Source: CAVOAK01 sp963664465 (GTDB taxonomy: Bacteria; Pseudomonadota; Alphaproteobacteria; UBA8366; CAVOAK01). From it: DNA of 64,000 nucleotides. Shown in pieces: positions 43,209 through 52,770 of the stretch (position 1 is the stretch's first letter; each line of letters starts with the position of its first letter). Both the position numbers and the translations under genes were made by a program. The notes beneath the pieces are model-generated. The model was not told where the DNA came from. It searched no databases and saw only the letters and a list, made by a program, of their open reading frames with translations. The DNA is taken from the NCBI GenBank assembly GCA_963664465.2, contig CAXXSU010000016.1, positions 1 through 64,000 of the forward strand, in the 5' to 3' direction.

Positions 43209-44597
43209 ATGCATATGATGATTGCCCCTCTCTTTCGCGCGCTCGCGGCCACCGCCTGCCTCTTGCTCGCCGCCCCGGCCTGGGGTGCCGTGGTCGAGCC
43301 CGTGCCTCCACCCACTTCCCGTGCGGGCATGGAGGCTGACCTGGCCAAGGCTCAGACGCTGGTCAATAGCGGCCGGTTCGAGGAGGCGTTGGCCGTGTTG
43401 CGTCCGCTGGCACGGGGCCCTGAGGTTGATGCGAACGTGCGGTTCCTGATCGGCCTGGCGGCGATCGGAGCCTCGCGGCGGCCCGGAGTGGCGGAAGCGG
43501 ACCGGGAGGCTCTGCTGGACGAGGCCATCACGGCCTTGCACGTCATGCTGATAGCTGACCCCGGCCTGGTACGGGTGCGCCTGGAACTCGCACGGGCCTT
43601 CTTCCTGAAGGGGGAGAACGACCAGTCACGCCGGCATTTCGAGCGTGTCCTGGCGGGCAACCCGCCCGCGGTGGTGGTTGATAACGTGCGCCGTTTCCTC
43701 TCCGAGATCCGGGCGCGGCGGCGCTGGAGCCTGTATGCGGGCTTCGCGCTGGCGCCGGACACCAACATCGGCGGCACCTCGGACGAGAGGATCATCCATA
43801 TTAACGGCCTGCCGTTCCGCCGCGACACGGAGGAGCTGACGACATCGGGTATCGGCGTTTCGGTGTGGAGCGGCGGGGAGTATCAGCACCCCCTGGGCGA
43901 GCGGCTGCGGTTGCGCACCGGGGCCAATGTCTCGCGGCGTGAGTATGAGGGCAGTCGGTTCGACCATACCTTCGTATCGGGGCATGTGGGGCCGCGCTAG
44001 CTCGTGGACCGGAACACGGAGGCGAGCTTGCTGGCGAGTGTGCAGCGGCGCTGGAGCGCCAACGCGCCGGACTACGACGCCCTTGGCGGCCGGATCGAGG
44101 CCGGACACAGGTTCAGCCGGCGGATCACGGCAAATGCGCGGGCGTCGTGGCACGATCGGCGATATCGAACGCGGACGTTCCTGGACGGGCCAGTGGCGGA
44201 TGTCTCCCTGTCGGGCACCTGGGTGGTGACACCGACGGTTCGGGCGAATGCCGCGCTTGGCTGGGGCCGTGAGCGGCCGGAGACGGAGCGCTGGCGCAAT
44301 GATCGCCGGTGGCTTCGGGCGGGGGCCACGGTGGCCCTGCCGCGGGGCTTCACGGTGGCCGGCAGTGGGGAGTTGCGCTGGGCGGATTACCAGGGCAACT
44401 GGTTCCCGCACACGACCGGCGGCGAGCCCCGTGAGGACCGTATCCGCTCTCTGCGCGCCTCGGTGCACAACCGGGCTTTCACCTGGCAGGGCTTCAGCCC
44501 GCAAGTGTCGCTGGTGCACGAGGTGCGGACCACCAACGCCCAGCTCTACGACTACAAGCGCACCGGCGGCGAACTGCGCTTCGTGCGCCTGTTCTGA
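43209..44597 (+). pseudogene. Slam (surface lipoprotein assembly modifier, DUF560) with one in-frame TAG
   Basis: A single 462-codon frame broken only by TAG at 43998-44000 (codon 264). The N-terminus is a signal peptide (LAATACLLLAAPAWGA). A TPR-like periplasmic domain follows (about 40-160, ADLAKAQTLVNSGRFEEALAVL and LELARAFFLKGENDQSRRHFERVL). The DUF560 barrel begins WSLYAGFALAPDTNIGG and ends TGGELRFVRLF, a typical outer-membrane C-terminal Phe. The TAG stands where the family commonly has Trp after GPR (GPR-stop-LVDRNTE), so TGG to TAG is the simplest change. Slam proteins form the type XI secretion channel. This copy is probably inactive unless amber is suppressed or the base is an error. 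Confidence 0.85.
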
Positions 44598-44829
44598 CGC
44601 CGTAGGACAGCGTGAGCCAGTCTTCCGGACACCACCCGGGCTTTTGCTCGCGTAAACCCTCTGCTCCCGTCGGGTCATGAGGACGTCGCTACGGTTGAAG
44701 CCCTACCTGGGCGCCTAGGCACACCGAGACCGTTGAGGGGAGGGCCATTGCCTGGCTATCTCAAGCCCACAGGGAGGCGGCGCTACCAGTACGTAAGCAG
44801 CACCCGCAAGTCCGGGACTGGCTCGCCAC
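44598..44829. other. Convergent gap between Slam and relaxase genes
   Basis: 232 bp between two stop codons. I see no gene. The shared boundary of the secretion pair and the mobilisation region lies here, but no IS end or att-like repeat was found. Confidence 0.4.
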
Positions 44830-47800
44830 TTATATTCGCATGCTCATGTGCCGACCCTTGCTCTGCTGCTGCCGTTCGGCCTTGCGCTCGGCGCGCTGTT
44901 GCCGCAACTCCTGGAGCTTCTCCGGGTCGTCGAGAAGGCGGGCGACACGCTCCTCGCGTATCCGGATGTCCTCGCCCTCGCGTTGCCCTGCCAGGGTTGC
45001 GGCGAGGTGCCGGTCGTCGTCTTCAAGCACATCGCGCACCCGCGCGAGCGCTGAGCCGAGGCTCTCTTGCGCGTGCGCGATGTAATCGAGGTGGATGCCG
45101 TAATTGCCTGGGTCGCCCATGAGTTCCTCGCAGCGGCCCACCGCATAGTCGGTCACGTCCCGCCATGTGTCGTAGGGTCCAAGGTCGGGAACCGTCACGT
45201 CCTGCTCAAGCGCCTTGGCCACCAACGCCTCGCGACGGTCTATCTGGCCCGCCATGTGTTCGCGGCAACTGTCGAAGTAGTTGCGGTTTGACACGACCTT
45301 GCCGATCTGAGCGAGCACGGCGCTTATTTCTGATTCAACGCCGCGATCCAGGAGCATATTCCTGGAGACCTTGTCCAGCTCCTCGTGTAGACGGTCGTAG
45401 CCATCCGTGTAGATGACATAGAGGCCCTCCTCCGCGGCACGATCCACCTGGCGGTTCCAGTCCCGCTTCAGTTTCCCCGCGCGCTCCAGTACCTCCCGCG
45501 CGAAGGTCGCGGTCCGCAGCCGGTCGTGATAGTCCTGTCCGCCGACGAGGTAGCCGATGGCGTTGCCGAGGTGGGAGAGCGCCGCCTGCACAGGCGATGC
45601 GCTGGCGCGCGCCGCGTCCAGCGCGGTGCCGTCATCCAATGCGAACCGGGGACCGACCCAGTGGCGGTTTCGTAGGCGCCGCAGCTCGCGCGCCTGCCTT
45701 TCGGCCAGTTCCTTGTCGTCGCCCAGGATCGCCTCGCGAAGCGCCAAGAGCGCCCTTGTCATGCGCGTCCTGGCCGTGACGAGCCTCTCAAGATGGGCGC
45801 CATAGGTCTCCTTGCCGGAGTGGATGGCCTCGCCCGCCGCCGTCAGGCGCTCGGCCTCCTGCCGCCAGTCCGGGTAGGCCGAAACCCCGGTCAGCTCGAT
45901 GTCCTGATCCGCCGCAACGTCATGGATAGAGGCGCGTGCATCCATGTGGCGTTCCACTTCGCCCGGATAGTCCAGGATATGTTTGCGGGTCGAGAGATAG
46001 TGCTGGTGGTTCTCAAGCACCTGGATCAAGGGCGCCCGTGATTTGGCCGGGATATCCGGGTTCTCCGCAATCATTTGAACGCGCGTGACGATGTCCATGT
46101 AGCCCTTGGCGTAGAACAAAGGGACTCTTGCTTGCCGGACGCCTTCTACGAGGCTGTTCCAGTCCCGCCGCAAGGCTTCGTAGGCTGGCATCCAGTCCGG
46201 CGTTGCAGGCTCCGGTTGTTCGACTTCCTCCCGTGTATCCGCGGGTTCGCTGCGCGGTTCCGGTTTGCTGCTTACGGCGGCATATTCGCCTTCCTCCCGG
46301 ATGACGCGGCGCAGCCGTGAGAGCTCCCGTTCCACGCGCGCGTGACCGGTTTCCATATTGTCGAGATGGGCGCCATACGTATCGCCGTCGCTAAGGATGG
46401 TCTCGGCTGTCTCCATCAGGCGGTCCGCTTCCTGTCTCCAGCCCATGTGATCCGATACCTGAACGATCCGAACGCCGAGCCTGGAGGCGACGCGCTGGAG
46501 GGAAGCATGCGTGTCCATGTGCCGTTCGGTGGATGCAATGTAGTCCTCTACGTACCGGCGCGCAGTGAGATCCCGTTGGTGATTTTCGAGCGCCTCGATC
46601 ATGGGCGCCCGTGTCTCGGCCGGGATATCCACGTTCTCCGCCAACGCCTCGATGGGCGGGATGATGTCCGCGTATCCTTTTGTGTAGAATAGCGGCTCTC
46701 CGGTTTGCCGAACTCGTTCGATCAGTTCGTTCCAGTCCCGCTGCGAGGCAGCGTAAGACGCTAGCCAGTCGGGCTTGGGAGGACCCTGGTCTGGCGGCGG
46801 CACATCCTCCTGCGCGGCGACGGCAAATGCCCAAGGGTAATCTTCGGCTTCGACCGGCGGAATGTCGTCGGCGAACTGGGCCGGCGTCGCGTCACGTTCG
46901 GGAGACAGCTTCCCGGCCGTGTCCGGCGTCACCGTATTGGCACGCCTGGGCGCTTCGGCGCGGCCGCCTTCCAGCGCCAGCTCCCTCTGCCGCAATTCGG
47001 GTTTAGGGTGTTGTGCCTCCTGTTCCGCCTCGCGCTTGATCCGATGCACATGCCGCATCGTGGCCGCGCGCCGGTGACGGCGCGCGCGGACATGGAGGTC
47101 CTCAAAAGCATCGAGGTCCTTGCGGGCGATGCCGCCGCGTTGGGCCAACAGCGAGGCAAAGTCGTCCGGTCGGGCGCGAAAGGTCTCGGCCTGTTTCAGC
47201 AATACCGCATGACGAGTGAGCGTCTCGCGGTAAGCAGGCCCAAGCGCCACGGCATCACCTTGCGAGCGGGTCTGTTCACGGAGATCGTCGTACGCCGTCA
47301 GAACCTGCCTGCGGCCATCGGCGAAGGCGGCAACCGTCTGGGCGTGGCGCCAGCCGAAGGCGGTGCGCCGGACATCCCGCGTGATGCGAACCAGCGCGTT
47401 GTTGTTTGCCGCCGCACGGATATCCTCGCCCTGGGCTTCGCCAGGGGATCGGTTTGTATCCTCCCGGACATCCTCCCGACGCTCTTCCCACACACCATCC
47501 GCCATGTAGTCGAGTGCTGCTTCCTTCGGTTGCGAGCGCGACCAGCGCTCGGCCAGATACGCCCTGATCTCAGTGTCCGTCACCGCAACTTCGCGGTCGT
47601 TGTCCGTTCGCCTGTCGGCGATGTCGAGGGCGAGCGGCGCCCGGTTGATGTAGATGTCGAGCCTCTCGCGATGGCGCGTTGCGGCTGGATAGATCGTCTC
47701 GCGCGATGGCATCGCATCGGCCAGCAGGAATGTCCGGTCCACGGTCAACCCCTGGGCCGAGGTGATGGTCATTGCATAGCCGTGGTCGAGACGGATATTG

Positions 47801-50313
47801 CCGTACCAGTCGCAGATTTCGTCGTGGTGGAATCTGACCTCACGGCCGTCCTCAGTCCGCGCCGATATCAGGACGCTCTGGGCCTTTTCGGCCTCGCTCC
47901 TTTCAACCTTGAAGTCCTCCACCGTGACCACGGTGCCGTTGAACAACTGCTTCTTCCAGTGGGTGGCGCCGATGCGCAACCGGTCGCCGCGCACGATCTC
48001 CAGCGGCGAGGTTGATCGTTCATCCTCCGTGCCCCGGCTTACCATCACCGTCACTCGATCCGCATGGGCTCGATCCGTATCTGCACTTTCTCCATCGGTC
48101 AGCGTGGAGAAACGACGCTCCCGCATCAGGTGCGACAGCGCCCGTGCTTCAGCCCGCGTGCGTGCCAGCACCACGCTCGAATGGCCCGGGTTCGCCCGCT
48201 GGTAGCGATCCCACTCATCGACCAGACCGGTCAGCGTCTTTTCCTCATCGTAGCCGATATGGAACCGTCCACGCAGATGGAGCGCTGCAATGGCCGATGC
48301 CGCATCGCCGTCGCGCAGCGCCTCGGAGGCAGCGACCTGCCACGGCGTAAATACGAGGTTCCCCTTCATGTTCTCGTAGTAGGTAAGAATGCGGGTGCGC
48401 CTCTCTTCTGTCATCGAATTCGCCAGAAGCCGCGCCGTCTCGGGTGTCTCGCCCTGGACATGGGTCAGGATATCCTCCAGGTCCGCCTTCTGGCGCCGTA
48501 TGCGGTCCACCCGGACACTGCCAACCGCATCGCGGATCAACCTCAGCCCCGGTCCCGCCTCCACCGGTTGTTGCTGCTGTGTGTCGCCCGCGAAGACGAT
48601 CTTCGCTCCATGGCGTTCGGAGAGCTGGAGAATGTGATGCGCCTGGCGGGTCGACAGCATCCCCGCTTCGTCGACGATAATGGTGGTGTTTCCATCGATC
48701 TCGATGCCGCCCCGCGCGGCAAGACGCAGCAGCTTGTCGACGCAGAACGGCCGCGCATCGACATCGTTGCCAAGCGCCACCGCCGTACGCCAGGCCACGG
48801 CGGTGGCGATGATGTCGCTCCCATGTTCACGGTAGAGATCGGCGATAGGCCGCAGCGTCGTGGTCTTGCCCGAGCCCGCCGCCCCTTCGATGATGGCGAC
48901 CCGGCCCCCGGATGAGGTGACCGAGCGGATCGCCGCGATCTGCTCTTCGCTCAGCGGATAGCCCGCCTTCAGCAGCCCGGTCACCTTGGCCTCGATGGTC
49001 TGGGCGGGCAACGAGTGACCTGTATCGGCGGCCATGCCTGCCGCCATATCCCTGACTTCCTGCTCCATCTGCAGGGTGTGACGGGTCGAATACAACCTCG
49101 TGTGCGCCATGTCGGCCCGGCCCTCGGCCGAATGTGGCTGGCGGGTCAGGCGCACCACCTCCGGGCTCAGCAACACCCGTTCTATGCTTGTTGCTACCGC
49201 GTCGTGGTTCAACAACCCGGCGGTGGCATTACCGACCCGCTCGACGATATCCGGCAGGCGGAATATCGCTTCCTCGCGCGTAAGGCGGTAGGGCAGATCT
49301 TCCAACACCTCTGTCAGCGCCCGGATCTGTTCCTGGGTAATCTCTTCCGCCTTGCCAAGAAGCGAGGCGATCAGTGCCTCCTGTTCGACAAAGTCCGCCG
49401 CTTCGCTACACCAGCGCGCATGACGGATCGCCGGGTCGTTGTCCGGCGATTTGCCGGCTCGCGTGATCTTGTTCGCCGCCGCAGCCCGCGGTGCGTTGCC
49501 CTCGACCGTAAAGCCCATCTCCCGGGCCGCTTCGATAATCTGACCCCGGCGCTTCGACCAGTGCGCGATCAACGCCGCCGGTTCTTGCCTGACGGTTCCA
49601 GCGGATGGGGAAAAGCCCGCAATGCGGGTGAACTCATTGTCCTTGCCGTACTGCTCCATGCGTATGCCAAGCCGGTCCCGCAGGTTCCACGCCAAGGCAT
49701 TGCGGTAGACCGCCCCCGCCGCCTTCATCCAGGCATAGACCGGGTGCTGGTGCAACGCCCGGTACTTGCCGTCCCGGTGCGTTCGCGCGGCATTGAAGAT
49801 TGTGCAATGGGTATGAAGCTGCGGATCGTTCTCGCGGCTCGTGCCATGCTGGAACATCGCGCCCATGATGTCCGCCGCCACGACCCTGGTTCCGTCTCGT
49901 TCCTGAAGCCGCGTCCAGGCGCAATACCGCAACACCGTCTCTGCCAATGCGGTACGGGCTGCGTCATTGTGCGCGCGCTCGATCTGCGAACGCAGCTCAG
50001 GATCGGCAATAGCCCACAAGGCGGAGACGCTCTTGTCGGCGCTGAAGGTCATGTCGAGGCCGGGCGAGCGCTTCTCGCTTCCGGCATTGCGCGTCAGCCG
50101 CTCTCCACCGCCGGGGGCGAAGCCATGATAGAGCCGGTGGAACTCTCCGCCATCGACCCTGCCGCCGTCGGCAAGCCCGAACAGGCCGCAGGGGTTCCAC
50201 CATACGCCGTCCGGTTCCTCGCCCGCGGTGTAGTACTCGTTGGGATGACGGAAGGATCGCTGGCTCTCAAGGTAATAGGCTGCGGAGGCCATTTGGGCCA
50301 ACGTCGCTACCAT
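44830..50313 (-). CDS. MobF-family relaxase/helicase (TrwC/TraI-type) with repeated C-terminal domain
   Basis: 1827 aa. The N-terminal relaxase has the catalytic tyrosines AAYYLES (Tyr13/Tyr14) and the metal triad in FQHGTSRENDPQLHTHC (His156, His167, His169). It nicks oriT and stays covalently attached to the 5-prime end. The helicase follows: Walker A GAAGSGKTTT (477-486), Walker B TIIVDEAGML (about 544-553) and the late VTMVSRGTED/TITSAQGLTVDR region. From about residue 1180 to the end, three related helical blocks of about 170-190 residues repeat a pattern RDWN.L...R..G.PLFY..GY.DI (near 1185, 1376 and 1610). The third has drifted. They are separated by acidic linkers. A normal TrwC/TraI has no such repeats. 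It starts at MVATLAQM. No type IV secretion genes are in the window. Confidence 0.92.
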   Translation of the reverse strand: MVATLAQMASAAYYLESQRSFRHPNEYYTAGEEPDGVWWNPCGLFGLADGGRVDGGEFHRLYHGFAPGGGERLTRNAGSEKRSPGLDMTFSADKSVSALWAIADPELRSQIERAHNDAARTALAETVLRYCAWTRLQERDGTRVVAADIMGAMFQHGTSRENDPQLHTHCTIFNAARTHRDGKYRALHQHPVYAWMKAAGAVYRNALAWNLRDRLGIRMEQYGKDNEFTRIAGFSPSAGTVRQEPAALIAHWSKRRGQIIEAAREMGFTVEGNAPRAAAANKITRAGKSPDNDPAIRHARWCSEAADFVEQEALIASLLGKAEEITQEQIRALTEVLEDLPYRLTREEAIFRLPDIVERVGNATAGLLNHDAVATSIERVLLSPEVVRLTRQPHSAEGRADMAHTRLYSTRHTLQMEQEVRDMAAGMAADTGHSLPAQTIEAKVTGLLKAGYPLSEEQIAAIRSVTSSGGRVAIIEGAAGSGKTTTLRPIADLYREHGSDIIATAVAWRTAVALGNDVDARPFCVDKLLRLAARGGIEIDGNTTIIVDEAGMLSTRQAHHILQLSERHGAKIVFAGDTQQQQPVEAGPGLRLIRDAVGSVRVDRIRRQKADLEDILTHVQGETPETARLLANSMTEERRTRILTYYENMKGNLVFTPWQVAASEALRDGDAASAIAALHLRGRFHIGYDEEKTLTGLVDEWDRYQRANPGHSSVVLARTRAEARALSHLMRERRFSTLTDGESADTDRAHADRVTVMVSRGTEDERSTSPLEIVRGDRLRIGATHWKKQLFNGTVVTVEDFKVERSEAEKAQSVLISARTEDGREVRFHHDEICDWYGNIRLDHGYAMTITSAQGLTVDRTFLLADAMPSRETIYPAATRHRERLDIYINRAPLALDIADRRTDNDREVAVTDTEIRAYLAERWSRSQPKEAALDYMADGVWEERREDVREDTNRSPGEAQGEDIRAAANNNALVRITRDVRRTAFGWRHAQTVAAFADGRRQVLTAYDDLREQTRSQGDAVALGPAYRETLTRHAVLLKQAETFRARPDDFASLLAQRGGIARKDLDAFEDLHVRARRHRRAATMRHVHRIKREAEQEAQHPKPELRQRELALEGGRAEAPRRANTVTPDTAGKLSPERDATPAQFADDIPPVEAEDYPWAFAVAAQEDVPPPDQGPPKPDWLASYAASQRDWNELIERVRQTGEPLFYTKGYADIIPPIEALAENVDIPAETRAPMIEALENHQRDLTARRYVEDYIASTERHMDTHASLQRVASRLGVRIVQVSDHMGWRQEADRLMETAETILSDGDTYGAHLDNMETGHARVERELSRLRRVIREEGEYAAVSSKPEPRSEPADTREEVEQPEPATPDWMPAYEALRRDWNSLVEGVRQARVPLFYAKGYMDIVTRVQMIAENPDIPAKSRAPLIQVLENHQHYLSTRKHILDYPGEVERHMDARASIHDVAADQDIELTGVSAYPDWRQEAERLTAAGEAIHSGKETYGAHLERLVTARTRMTRALLALREAILGDDKELAERQARELRRLRNRHWVGPRFALDDGTALDAARASASPVQAALSHLGNAIGYLVGGQDYHDRLRTATFAREVLERAGKLKRDWNRQVDRAAEEGLYVIYTDGYDRLHEELDKVSRNMLLDRGVESEISAVLAQIGKVVSNRNYFDSCREHMAGQIDRREALVAKALEQDVTVPDLGPYDTWRDVTDYAVGRCEELMGDPGNYGIHLDYIAHAQESLGSALARVRDVLEDDDRHLAATLAGQREGEDIRIREERVARLLDDPEKLQELRQQRAERKAERQQQSKGRHMSMRI

Positions 50314-51035
50314 CTCAATCGTATCCCGATATTTTCCGCCGCCGGTTTCAACTCTCTAACCTCGTTCTTTCCCCCTCATGCCGGTCACTATCGCGTTCAC
50401 AGCCAGCCCAGAAGCGATAGCCTCCAGGATTATCCAATCGCCCCAAGCCAGTTTACGGCAGAGGTGTGCATTGCTAACTCCGCTACATAACGTTCCGTGA
50501 GAGGATATAGATTGCGAACGTCGAGAACAAGACACGAACATTAGAAGAACATGAATTGTACAAGTGGCGAATTGGGCCTGGGTTGAAGTGTTGAACGTAC
50601 GCGGGATTGATATCGGTGAGCGTAGCTTGCGAACATTCCTGAACAAGGTCGCTTCTGGGACCGGCAAACGTGGATCAACCGAAGAAGGCAGTGAGCCGTT
50701 CTGAGCTGAACGAGTGCGTACCTTCTCTTGCAAAACGACGATGTGGCCTTCGAAGCATGGAGAGCCGTCGTTGCGGTTGCGGATACGAACAAGGAAGTTG
50801 CAGGGGGGGATGATGGCGTGGCACGTCAGTGCCCGCATATGGCGATGGCGCGAAGCGCCGTGCCCCGAGGCGGCGATGCGATGTTCGGAGAACGGGGGCC
50901 GCCAACGAGTGTTAGCTCGCACATCTGGCGCTGGCGCGAAGCGCCCCGCCATGGGCCGTTGCTCTAACCAACCGGCACAAAAGGGGGGCCGATCCCGCGC
51001 CGAGTGGTGGCGGGGACCGGCCCTGAAGGGTATCG
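50314..51035. other. Region upstream of the relaxase, possible oriT
   Basis: 722 bp without a supported gene. It holds two direct 24-bp repeats that each form a hairpin (see 50836-50945). oriT usually lies just upstream of a MobF relaxase gene, so this is the best place to look, but the nic site is not recognised. Confidence 0.4.
50836..50945. repeat. Two 24-bp direct repeats, each with a GGCGC-GAA-GCGCC hairpin
   Basis: CATATGGCGATGGCGCGAAG begins the first (50836-50859) and CATCTGGCGCTGGCGCGAAG the second (50922-50945); both end GCGCC. They differ at two positions and are 86 bp apart. Each contains a 5-bp stem with a GAA loop. Confidence 0.6.
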
Positions 51036-51953
51036 CTACGCGGCGGCGAGAAGTACGGGAATTCCGATCTTGCGAGCCTTGTCGACTAAATTGTTGGTGA
51101 TGCCCGATCCAGGGAAGGCGACGAGGCCCTTCGGGAGGAAGTTCAGCAGGACGTCGTTGCGCCGGAAAGGAGCGGCCTTGCCGTCGCGACCCCAGTCGGG
51201 TTTGCAGACGACCTGGTGAACGCCGTTCTTCTCGGCCCAGCTTGCCGCGATCTTCTCCGCACCGGGTCCGCCGCCATGCAGCAGCACCATGTCATGGTAC
51301 TTGATCTTGATGCTGTCCAGTGAGCGCCAGATGGCAGTGACGTCGTCGAACTCCTTACCGCCGGTGAAGGCGACCAGGGTGCCTTCGGGCAGATGCGCGG
51401 AGGTCTCGCGGTGTTCACGGGCGCGGAGGTAGTCGCGGGCGTCGATCGCGGCCGAGGTGAGTTTACCGGTCTGGCTGCTGTGCGATCCGTTACGCGGGCG
51501 CCAGGTATCGCCGGTCTCGGTACGGTATCCCTCGGCAGCGAGGTCGCGCATGGTCTCGAATGCGTCGCGCCGGTCGCCGAGGTTCTGGACGCGATCGGTG
51601 AGGCGTTCCAGTTCGCGGGACTTGATCTCGGAGCCGTCCTGTTCCTGGCCGAGGTCTTTCATCTCGGGCGCGATCTTGTCGATGCCGCGGTCGAGCCGCT
51701 GGACCTGGGCGTGCAGGGCATTGACGAAACCCCAGAGCAGGCTCTCACGTTCATCGGCGAGCTGGGTGCCGTCCGGTGCGACGGCACCGGCCAGGATGTG
51801 GATCGCTTCCTCGATCCCGGCAAGCGCCTCTTCCTCGTTCCAGATCTCCCGGTTGTCGAACTCGTCGGGACCAGGAGTGGCTCCGAACAGGGCGGCCTGT
51901 TCGCAAGCCATTGCGGTCTGTGACGACGTTTCGGTGCTGATGAAGTTCTGCAT
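51036..51953 (-). CDS. DUF2493/SLOG-domain protein
   Basis: 305 aa from MQNFISTETSS, with GGAGAG upstream. The first 180 residues are helical (IEEAIHILAGAVAPDG, RLTDRVQNLGDRRDAFETM). The C-terminal domain (about 185-305) has a Rossmann-like SLOG fold: GTLVAFTGGKEFDD, MVLLHGGGPGAEKIAASWAE, VVCKPDWGRDGKAAPFRRND and GLVAFPGSGITNNLVDKA. SLOG domains bind nucleotides or nucleotide-derived ligands. DUF2493 proteins are common on alphaproteobacterial plasmids and ICEs; function unproven. It lies between the relaxase and the ssb cassettes on the same strand, consistent with a plasmid backbone. Confidence 0.83.
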   Translation of the reverse strand: MQNFISTETSSQTAMACEQAALFGATPGPDEFDNREIWNEEEALAGIEEAIHILAGAVAPDGTQLADERESLLWGFVNALHAQVQRLDRGIDKIAPEMKDLGQEQDGSEIKSRELERLTDRVQNLGDRRDAFETMRDLAAEGYRTETGDTWRPRNGSHSSQTGKLTSAAIDARDYLRAREHRETSAHLPEGTLVAFTGGKEFDDVTAIWRSLDSIKIKYHDMVLLHGGGPGAEKIAASWAEKNGVHQVVCKPDWGRDGKAAPFRRNDVLLNFLPKGLVAFPGSGITNNLVDKARKIGIPVLLAAA

Positions 51954-52242
51954 GAGTCTCTCCATTGCAATGTTTCTATCCTCCGAGGCGGGCTGCCCCG
52001 TCGTGATGACTCTTTAGGGTCACGCGCTCGCAGCGGAGCCACGATGGCCGGAATGCCTGGGCTGGGGGGATGGGCGAGTGGTGCGGGCGCAGGGAGCGAA
52101 GCGAGCGAGCCACGGTCGCGTATTCCCCCGGCTCTAGCCGCGCAGCGGCGTGGCATTGCGCGCTATCGCCGTAACGGAGCGTGAGCGGAGTGAAGGACCC
52201 CGGAGGGGTTGGCGCAGTGAGAACGTGTGGCACAATAAGCCA

Positions 52243-52500
52243 TCATGACGGGCTAATTATTCTCCCACTCCCACCCCCCTCTTCCCCCGTTGCCGCAGTC
52301 TTGGTACTTGAAATAAGGGGGGCGATCCGGGCCGCGAAGGTTTCTTCCCCGAAGGCAATGAGGTCGTCATTAAGTTCAGAGTGGGTGGGAGCGATTACGA
52401 TTGAGGGAATGCCGCGTTCCACAAAGCGGTACAGAAGAAGGTTTGAGGCGCGTTCGCCCAGCGCTCCCGGTATGGAGGCTTTTCCTGGACTCGAAGAGGG
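52243..52500 (-). pseudogene. 3-prime fragment of an unidentified plasmid-type gene
   Basis: A frame without a start codon encodes ASNLLLYRFVERGIPSIVIA, then PTHSELNDDLIAFGEETFAARIAPLISST. A shorter, diverged version (HNDPIAIGAGTLADRIVPLIAST) lies at 24520-24625 in copy X. Both precede an ssb terminator. Conservation in two places suggests a real gene whose 5-prime part has been lost. Family not recognised. Confidence 0.4.
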
Positions 52501-52506
52501 CTACAT

Positions 52507-52547
52507 AAAGAAAGGCCGGTCCCACGCCAACTTGGCGGGAACCGGCC
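52507..52547 (-). terminator. Terminator after the broken third ssb
   Basis: Stem GGCCGGT/ACCGGCC (52514-52520, 52541-52547), followed on the minus strand by a TTTCTTT tract. Same architecture as the terminators at 24682 and 53695. Confidence 0.75.
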
Positions 52548-52575
52548 TTGGGGTGTGCGGGGGGAGAAAACCCTC

Positions 52576-52770
52576 CTAGAAGGGGATCTCGCTGTCATCG
52601 ACCATCGGGGAGGTTTCGGCGATAGGAACGGTATGGCCATTCGTTGCCGGGGCACCGTTACCGTTCGGCTTGTCCAAGAATTATACCCTGCCGCCGGGGA
52701 CCAGCAGGATCTCGGTCGAGAACCGGTCGCTGTCCTCGCCGTCCTTGCGCCACTTGTGGGTCTGCAGCTT
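52576..52770 (-). pseudogene. ssb: Third ssb copy, C-terminal fragment
   Basis: It encodes THKWRKDGEDSDRFSTEILL, VPGGRV, an in-frame TAA at 52681-52683 (the other copies have Gln: GGRVQFLDK), then FLDKPNGNGAPA and the C-terminal tip DDSEIPF. It is cut on its 5-prime side exactly where the 89-bp palindromic element starts (52771). The beginning of the OB fold is not found beyond that element. Confidence 0.88.

Noticed and set aside
49015..50490. Plus-strand ORF of 491 codons at the relaxase start
   Set aside because: Antisense of the catalytic relaxase domain, whose HTH and Tyr motifs are unambiguous.
50356..50952. Minus-strand ORF of 198 codons upstream of the relaxase
   Set aside because: Low-complexity start; only the last 35 residues look membrane-like and they have no start codon of their own. 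Not enough to call a gene.
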